Shown here one piece after another: positions 60,303 through 64,000 of a stretch of 64,000 nt of DNA. Under the pieces are notes generated by a model. It made no database searches. It saw only the letters and a list, made by a program, of their open reading frames with translations, and was not told where the DNA came from. The DNA lies in assembly GCF_001571285.1 (NCBI RefSeq), contig NZ_BCTM01000021.1:1-64000 (forward strand), read 5' to 3'. This DNA comes from Kluyvera cryocrescens NBRC 102467 (lineage in GTDB: Bacteria > Pseudomonadota > Gammaproteobacteria > Enterobacterales > Enterobacteriaceae). The number at the start of each line of letters is the position of its first letter. Positions within the stretch are counted from its first letter, which is position 1. A program made the translations under genes and the position numbers.

Positions 60303-61313
60303 ATGTACTATCCCTTCGTTCGTAAAGCACTTTTTCAGCTCAATCCAGAGCGCGCTCATGAATTAACGTTTCAACAATTACGCCGTATTACCGGAACACC
60401 GCTGGAAGCGTTAGTGCGCCAGAAGTTGCCGGAAAAACCGGTCACCTGTATGGGACTGACGTTTAAAAATCCACTGGGTCTGGCAGCGGGTCTGGATAAA
60501 GATGGTGAATGTATTGATGCCTTAGGGGCTATGGGATTCGGTTCGATCGAGATCGGTACCGTCACGCCACGCCCGCAGCCGGGTAACGACAAGCCGCGCT
60601 TGTTCCGCCTGGTCGATGCTGAAGGTTTGATCAACCGCATGGGCTTCAATAACCACGGCGTTGATAACCTGGTTGAGAACGTTAAAAAAGCGCATTTCGA
60701 CGGTATTCTGGGGATTAATATCGGTAAGAATAAAGATACCCCTGTCGAACAAGGTAAAGATGACTATCTGATTTGTATGGAAAAAATCTATGCCTATGCC
60801 GGTTATATTGCGATAAATATCTCTTCACCAAATACCCCAGGGCTGCGTACGCTGCAATATGGTGAAGCGCTGGATGATTTACTTTCTGGTATTAAAAATA
60901 AACAATCTGAACTCCAGGAAAAACACCATAAATACGTTCCAGTGGCCGTAAAGATCGCGCCGGATCTTTCTCATGAAGAGTTGATCCAGGTTGCCGATAG
61001 TTTAGTTCGCCATAATATTGATGGGGTAATCGCAACCAACACGACATTAGATCGTTCTCTGGTTCAGGGGATGAAACATTGTGATGAAATGGGTGGATTA
61101 AGCGGTCGTCCATTACAATTAAAAAGCACCGAGATTATTCGTATGCTGTCGGCGGAATTAAAAGGCCAGTTACCTATTATTGGCGTCGGTGGGATTGACT
61201 CAGTGATTGCGGCCCGCGAGAAGATTGCTGCCGGGGCTTCGTTGGTGCAGATCTATTCCGGGTTTATTTTTAAAGGCCCACCGCTGATTAAAGAAATCAT
61301 TACTCATATCTAG
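60303..61313 (+). CDS. pyrD: Dihydroorotate dehydrogenase (quinone)
   Basis: A class 2, membrane-associated FMN enzyme that oxidises dihydroorotate with quinone in pyrimidine synthesis. It is 336 residues from the ATG at 60303 ([20 protein letters not shown]), whose N-terminal helices form the quinone tunnel. [14 protein letters not shown] and [16 protein letters not shown] bind FMN. The catalytic Ser of class 2 enzymes lies in [31 protein letters not shown] is the phosphate loop. Regulation is visible upstream as a PurR box and a leader hairpin. Confidence 0.98.
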   Translation: MYYPFVRKALFQLNPERAHELTFQQLRRITGTPLEALVRQKLPEKPVTCMGLTFKNPLGLAAGLDKDGECIDALGAMGFGSIEIGTVTPRPQPGNDKPRLFRLVDAEGLINRMGFNNHGVDNLVENVKKAHFDGILGINIGKNKDTPVEQGKDDYLICMEKIYAYAGYIAINISSPNTPGLRTLQYGEALDDLLSGIKNKQSELQEKHHKYVPVAVKIAPDLSHEELIQVADSLVRHNIDGVIATNTTLDRSLVQGMKHCDEMGGLSGRPLQLKSTEIIRMLSAELKGQLPIIGVGGIDSVIAAREKIAAGASLVQIYSGFIFKGPPLIKEIITHI

Positions 61314-61334
61314 TCTTTTTCCTCGTAATGTGAT

Positions 61335-61370
61335 CCAGGGCTTTATTTCCGGCCCTGGTTGCTTTATATT
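61335..61370 (+). terminator. Probable terminator after pyrD
   Basis: CCAGGGC and GCCCTGG pair around a ten-base loop and are followed by TTGCTTTATATTT. Confidence 0.65.
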
Positions 61371-61477
61371 TCCATATTGTTGCTTATTTAAACATATTGG
61401 TCTTTTATTATTTAAGGCAAAGTAACGCAACGGAAGAACAGGCAAAGCAATGGACGCGAAAATGATGGGGGAGACAA

Positions 61478-62020
61478 ATGCGAATTAAACCTGATGATAA
61501 CTGGCGCTGGTATTATGATGAAGAGCACGATCGTATGATGCTCGATTTAGCCAATGGCATGTTATTTCGCTCGCGTTTTGCTCGCCGAATGTTAACTCCC
61601 GATGCTTTCGATCCCACCGGTTTTTGCGTTGATGATGCCGCACTCTATTTTTCCTTTGAAGAAAAATGCCGTGACCTTGTGTTATCGAAAGAACATCGTG
61701 CTGAACTGATCTTAAATGCGCTGGTGGCCATTCGTTTCCTTAAACCGCAGATGCCGAAAAGCTGGCATTTTCGCGCGCATCAGGACACATGGTCCCCGAC
61801 TACCGGAGACGCCGCCTGCGTGTGGCTTAGCGATGACGACAGTCAGGTGAATCTGCTGGTGGTTGAGCCCGGCGAAAACGCCGCGCTCTGTCTGCTCGCT
61901 CAGCCGGGTTTGGTGCTGGCTGGCCGCACGATGCAGTTGGGGGATCCGATTAAAGTGATGAACGACAGGCTGCAACCTCAGCCGGGGCTGGACGGCTACA
62001 GCCTGGAACAGGCCGTTTAA
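61478..62020 (+). CDS. zapC: Cell division protein ZapC
   Basis: A cytoplasmic FtsZ-ring-associated protein that promotes lateral bundling of FtsZ filaments. It has 180 residues, the E. coli length, starting [20 protein letters not shown], with GGGGGAGA before the [23 protein letters not shown] and [20 protein letters not shown] are typical ZapC segments. Its stop codon overlaps that of ycbX on the other strand by four bases. Confidence 0.96.
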   Translation: MRIKPDDNWRWYYDEEHDRMMLDLANGMLFRSRFARRMLTPDAFDPTGFCVDDAALYFSFEEKCRDLVLSKEHRAELILNALVAIRFLKPQMPKSWHFRAHQDTWSPTTGDAACVWLSDDDSQVNLLVVEPGENAALCLLAQPGLVLAGRTMQLGDPIKVMNDRLQPQPGLDGYSLEQAV

Positions 62021-63126
62021 CGCTTTAGCTTCAGCGCTGTTTTCGGTACGCAACTGCAGCTCAGAATGGTGCCATCATCGCGAATCGCGCTTTTCTTCAG
62101 CGGATTCACTTCCCCATCCAGCAGCGTCACCCGACAGCTTCCACATAGCCCCGCACGGCAGGAGTAGGGTACACGGATGCCTTGCTGTTCAAGCTGCTCA
62201 AGTAAAATTTGCTGATTATTGCCACCGAAGGTTGTCCCCTCCCAGTCGATATCCACCAACGCATTTTGCTGAACCGGCGATGCCACCGCGTCATCACTTT
62301 TCCCCGCGCTGTAGATTTTTGCCGGACCAGTCGTCAAAATTTCAACCTCATCGCCTACGCGAATCACCCCGCTATTACGGGCAATCAGGTTCTGGCCAAA
62401 GTCGACGTCGCCACTGGCGGGGTCGGTGCGGAAGGATTGCAGCGTACTAAGCGGCTCGCCGCTCGGGTGTTTTTGCCCTTTTTCTGGACTGATGGTGGTA
62501 AAGACGCAGCGGCTGCAGGGTTTCACGACATCAAACACTACCGCACCGATGCGGATGGTTTTCCAGCTATCCTCAGCCCAGGGCTCGACGCCGGTTACCA
62601 CCAGGTTCGGACGGAACTGCTCCATCTGAACGCTGGCCCGACAGCGCTGCTGAAGATCGCGCAGCGAAGCTTCGTTAGTGAGTAAAAAAGGAAAGCCGTC
62701 GGCAAAAGAGAGCGGCACCGCATCGTGGCGTTTTACGCGACGAGTGAGGTCAGTTCCAAGCCAGCGAAGCTGAACCTCGCGCTTAAAGAAGGGAGATAGC
62801 CACTGATTGATAGCGTCCGGAGCAATACGCGAGGTAAAATGATTGCCCCACACTTCGGTCGGCGATGCCTGCCCGGTAAAATCAGCAAAACGCACGAGCG
62901 CGCTGCTGCCGTCGGGGGCGGTGAGATGTAAACCATCGTGCAGGACGGCGGGGGTGAAGCGCACCATCGCTGGAAACTGACGGGCGGTGATAAAAGTGCC
63001 ATCAGATTCGGTAATCATGAAAATGCGGTCAAATGCGAATCCGCTAATATCAGCGAACGCATGCGTAAGACCAATACCCCGCATCGATTTCACCGGATGA
63101 ATAAAAAGCCGCGATAATGTAGCCAC
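62017..63126 (-). CDS. ycbX: YcbX, MOSC-domain molybdenum protein with C-terminal ferredoxin
   Basis: A molybdenum-cofactor oxidoreductase that in E. coli detoxifies N-hydroxylated bases such as 6-hydroxylaminopurine, together with CysJ. It has 369 residues. An N-terminal MOSC_N beta-barrel ([17 protein letters not shown]) is followed by the MOSC domain with the Moco-binding Cys region [16 protein letters not shown]. The C-terminal 2Fe-2S ferredoxin (from about 285) has [11 protein letters not shown] and a last Cys near ILSCSCVP. It converges on zapC and is divergent from rlmL. Confidence 0.95.
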   Translation of the reverse strand: MATLSRLFIHPVKSMRGIGLTHAFADISGFAFDRIFMITESDGTFITARQFPAMVRFTPAVLHDGLHLTAPDGSSALVRFADFTGQASPTEVWGNHFTSRIAPDAINQWLSPFFKREVQLRWLGTDLTRRVKRHDAVPLSFADGFPFLLTNEASLRDLQQRCRASVQMEQFRPNLVVTGVEPWAEDSWKTIRIGAVVFDVVKPCSRCVFTTISPEKGQKHPSGEPLSTLQSFRTDPASGDVDFGQNLIARNSGVIRVGDEVEILTTGPAKIYSAGKSDDAVASPVQQNALVDIDWEGTTFGGNNQQILLEQLEQQGIRVPYSCRAGLCGSCRVTLLDGEVNPLKKSAIRDDGTILSCSCVPKTALKLKR

Positions 63127-63163
63127 AACGCTATCCCTGAGTCGAAATTAAGCCTTTAACTTT

Positions 63164-63191
63164 ATGACATGGGCTACAGATTGGCTATAAT
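63164..63191 (+). promoter_or_regulatory. Probable rlmL promoter
   Basis: A perfect -10 TATAAT (63186-63191) with a -35-like ATGACA (63164-63169) at 16-base spacing, 33 bases before the rlmL ATG. Confidence 0.55.
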
Positions 63192-63224
63192 GCGCAACAA
63201 TTTTCTGCGAGTAAAAGTGACGAT

Positions 63225-64000
63225 ATGAATTCTCTGTTTGCCAGTACGGCCCGTGGGCTGGAAGAGCTGTTAAAAACTGAACTGGAAGGTCTGGGTGCAC
63301 AAGAGTGCCAGATCACCCAGGGTGGCGTCCATTTCCAGGGCGATACGCAGCTTCTGTACAAAAGCCTGATGTGGAGTCGCCTGGCGTCGCGCATCATGAT
63401 GCCGCTGGGAGAATGTAGCGTCTGGAGCGATCTCGATCTTTATCTTGGCGTACAGGCTATCGACTGGACATCGATCTTTACCCCGGATGCCACCTTTGCG
63501 GTGAGCTTCGGCGGTCTGAACGATAGCATTCGTAACAGCCAGTACGGTGCGTTGAAGGTGAAAGATGCCATCGTTGATGCCTTTACGCGCAAAAATCTGC
63601 CACGCCCTAACGTCGATCGCGAAAATCCCGATCTGCGTATCAACGTTCGTCTGAACAAAGAAACGGCCTATATTTCGCTCGACTTGAGCGGTGACGGCCT
63701 GCACCTGCGCGGCTATCGTGACCGTACCGGGATGGCGCCGATCAAAGAAAACCTCGCAGCGGCTATCGTGATGCGTTCTGGCTGGGTGCCGGGCACGCCG
63801 CTTCTCGATCCTATGTGTGGTTCCGGTACGCTGCTGATTGAAGCGGCAATGTGGGCCACCGACCGTGCGCCGGGGCTGCATCGTAGCCACTGGGGCTTTA
63901 GCGGCTGGGCGCAGCATGACGACGTTATCTGGCAAGAAGTCAAAGCGGATGCTCAAACGCGCGCCCGTGCGGGTTTAGCCGCCTATGAATCGCGTTTCTA
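63225..64000 (+). CDS. rlmL: 23S rRNA guanine methyltransferase RlmL/RlmKL, N-terminal part (3' end outside window)
   Basis: In E. coli this bifunctional enzyme makes m2G2445 (RlmL half) and m7G2069 (RlmK half) in 23S rRNA. About 258 codons are present from the ATG at 63225 ([20 protein letters not shown]), and the frame is open to the window end. The THUMP RNA-binding domain covers roughly residues 45-155. The first methyltransferase domain starts with the SAM motif [20 protein letters not shown] near residue 190. The complete E. coli protein has about 702 residues, so nearly two thirds lies downstream. Confidence 0.96.
   Translation, partial: MNSLFASTARGLEELLKTELEGLGAQECQITQGGVHFQGDTQLLYKSLMWSRLASRIMMPLGECSVWSDLDLYLGVQAIDWTSIFTPDATFAVSFGGLNDSIRNSQYGALKVKDAIVDAFTRKNLPRPNVDRENPDLRINVRLNKETAYISLDLSGDGLHLRGYRDRTGMAPIKENLAAAIVMRSGWVPGTPLLDPMCGSGTLLIEAAMWATDRAPGLHRSHWGFSGWAQHDDVIWQEVKADAQTRARAGLAAYESRF

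Overview
This is a chromosomal segment of a member of the Enterobacteriaceae. Gene content and order follow the E. coli ftsK-to-rlmL region almost gene for gene: ftsK-lolA-rarA-serS-dmsABC-ycaD-ycaM-pflAB-focA-ycaO-ycaP-serC-aroA-cmk-rpsA-ihfB-ycaI-msbA-lpxK-ycaQ-ycaR-kdsB-ycbJ-elyC-cmoM-mukFEB-ldtD-mepK-gloC-aspC-ompF-asnS-pncB-pepN-ssuE-pyrD-zapC-ycbX-rlmL. The ompF-locus porin resembles Klebsiella OmpK35 more than E. coli OmpF (VEWGGD in loop 3 and long outer loops), which points towards the Klebsiella/Raoultella/Enterobacter side of the family. The species cannot be fixed from the sequence alone. I see no rRNA, tRNA, IS element, prophage or CRISPR array.

Layout. 1-6.2 kb: chromosome segregation (FtsK C-terminal part), lipoprotein transport (LolA), replication-fork maintenance (RarA) and seryl-tRNA synthetase. 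6.3-14.3 kb: two tandem DMSO-reductase-type operons, the one accessory feature of the window. 14.5-17.4 kb: two transporters. 17.4-23.8 kb, minus strand: the anaerobic formate block (focA-pflB, pflA) and ycaO. 23.9-30.3 kb: ycaP, serine and aromatic biosynthesis (serC-aroA), CMP kinase, ribosomal protein S1 and IHF-beta. 30.5-37.8 kb: ComEC-like YcaI, then the envelope operon msbA-lpxK-ycaQ-ycaR-kdsB. 37.9-50.5 kb: ycbJ, elyC, the cmoM-mukFEB condensin operon, ldtD, mepK and gloC. 50.5-56.5 kb, minus strand: aspC, ompF, asnS, pncB. 56.7-64 kb: pepN, an orphan ssuE, pyrD, zapC, ycbX and the start of rlmL.

The most unusual structure is the dms pair. The first operon has an orthodox DmsA and a good FNR box. 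The second follows a strong terminator after only about 30 bases. Its catalytic subunit is markedly different and reads like the YnfE/YnfF branch, with an AT-richer, rare-codon start. Its dmsB and dmsC, however, are about 99% identical to the first copy. The near-identity starts sharply at codon 10 of dmsB and ends at the dmsC stop codon, which looks like gene conversion or recent duplication. The result is two different molybdoenzyme catalytic subunits apparently served by the same electron-transfer and membrane-anchor modules.

Many regulatory elements known from E. coli can be read directly: FNR boxes before dmsA and focA, a CRP-like site before serC, a serC-aroA attenuator-like hairpin, the MicF-target leader of ompF, a NadR box before pncB, a PurR box and leader hairpin before pyrD, and many rho-independent terminators.
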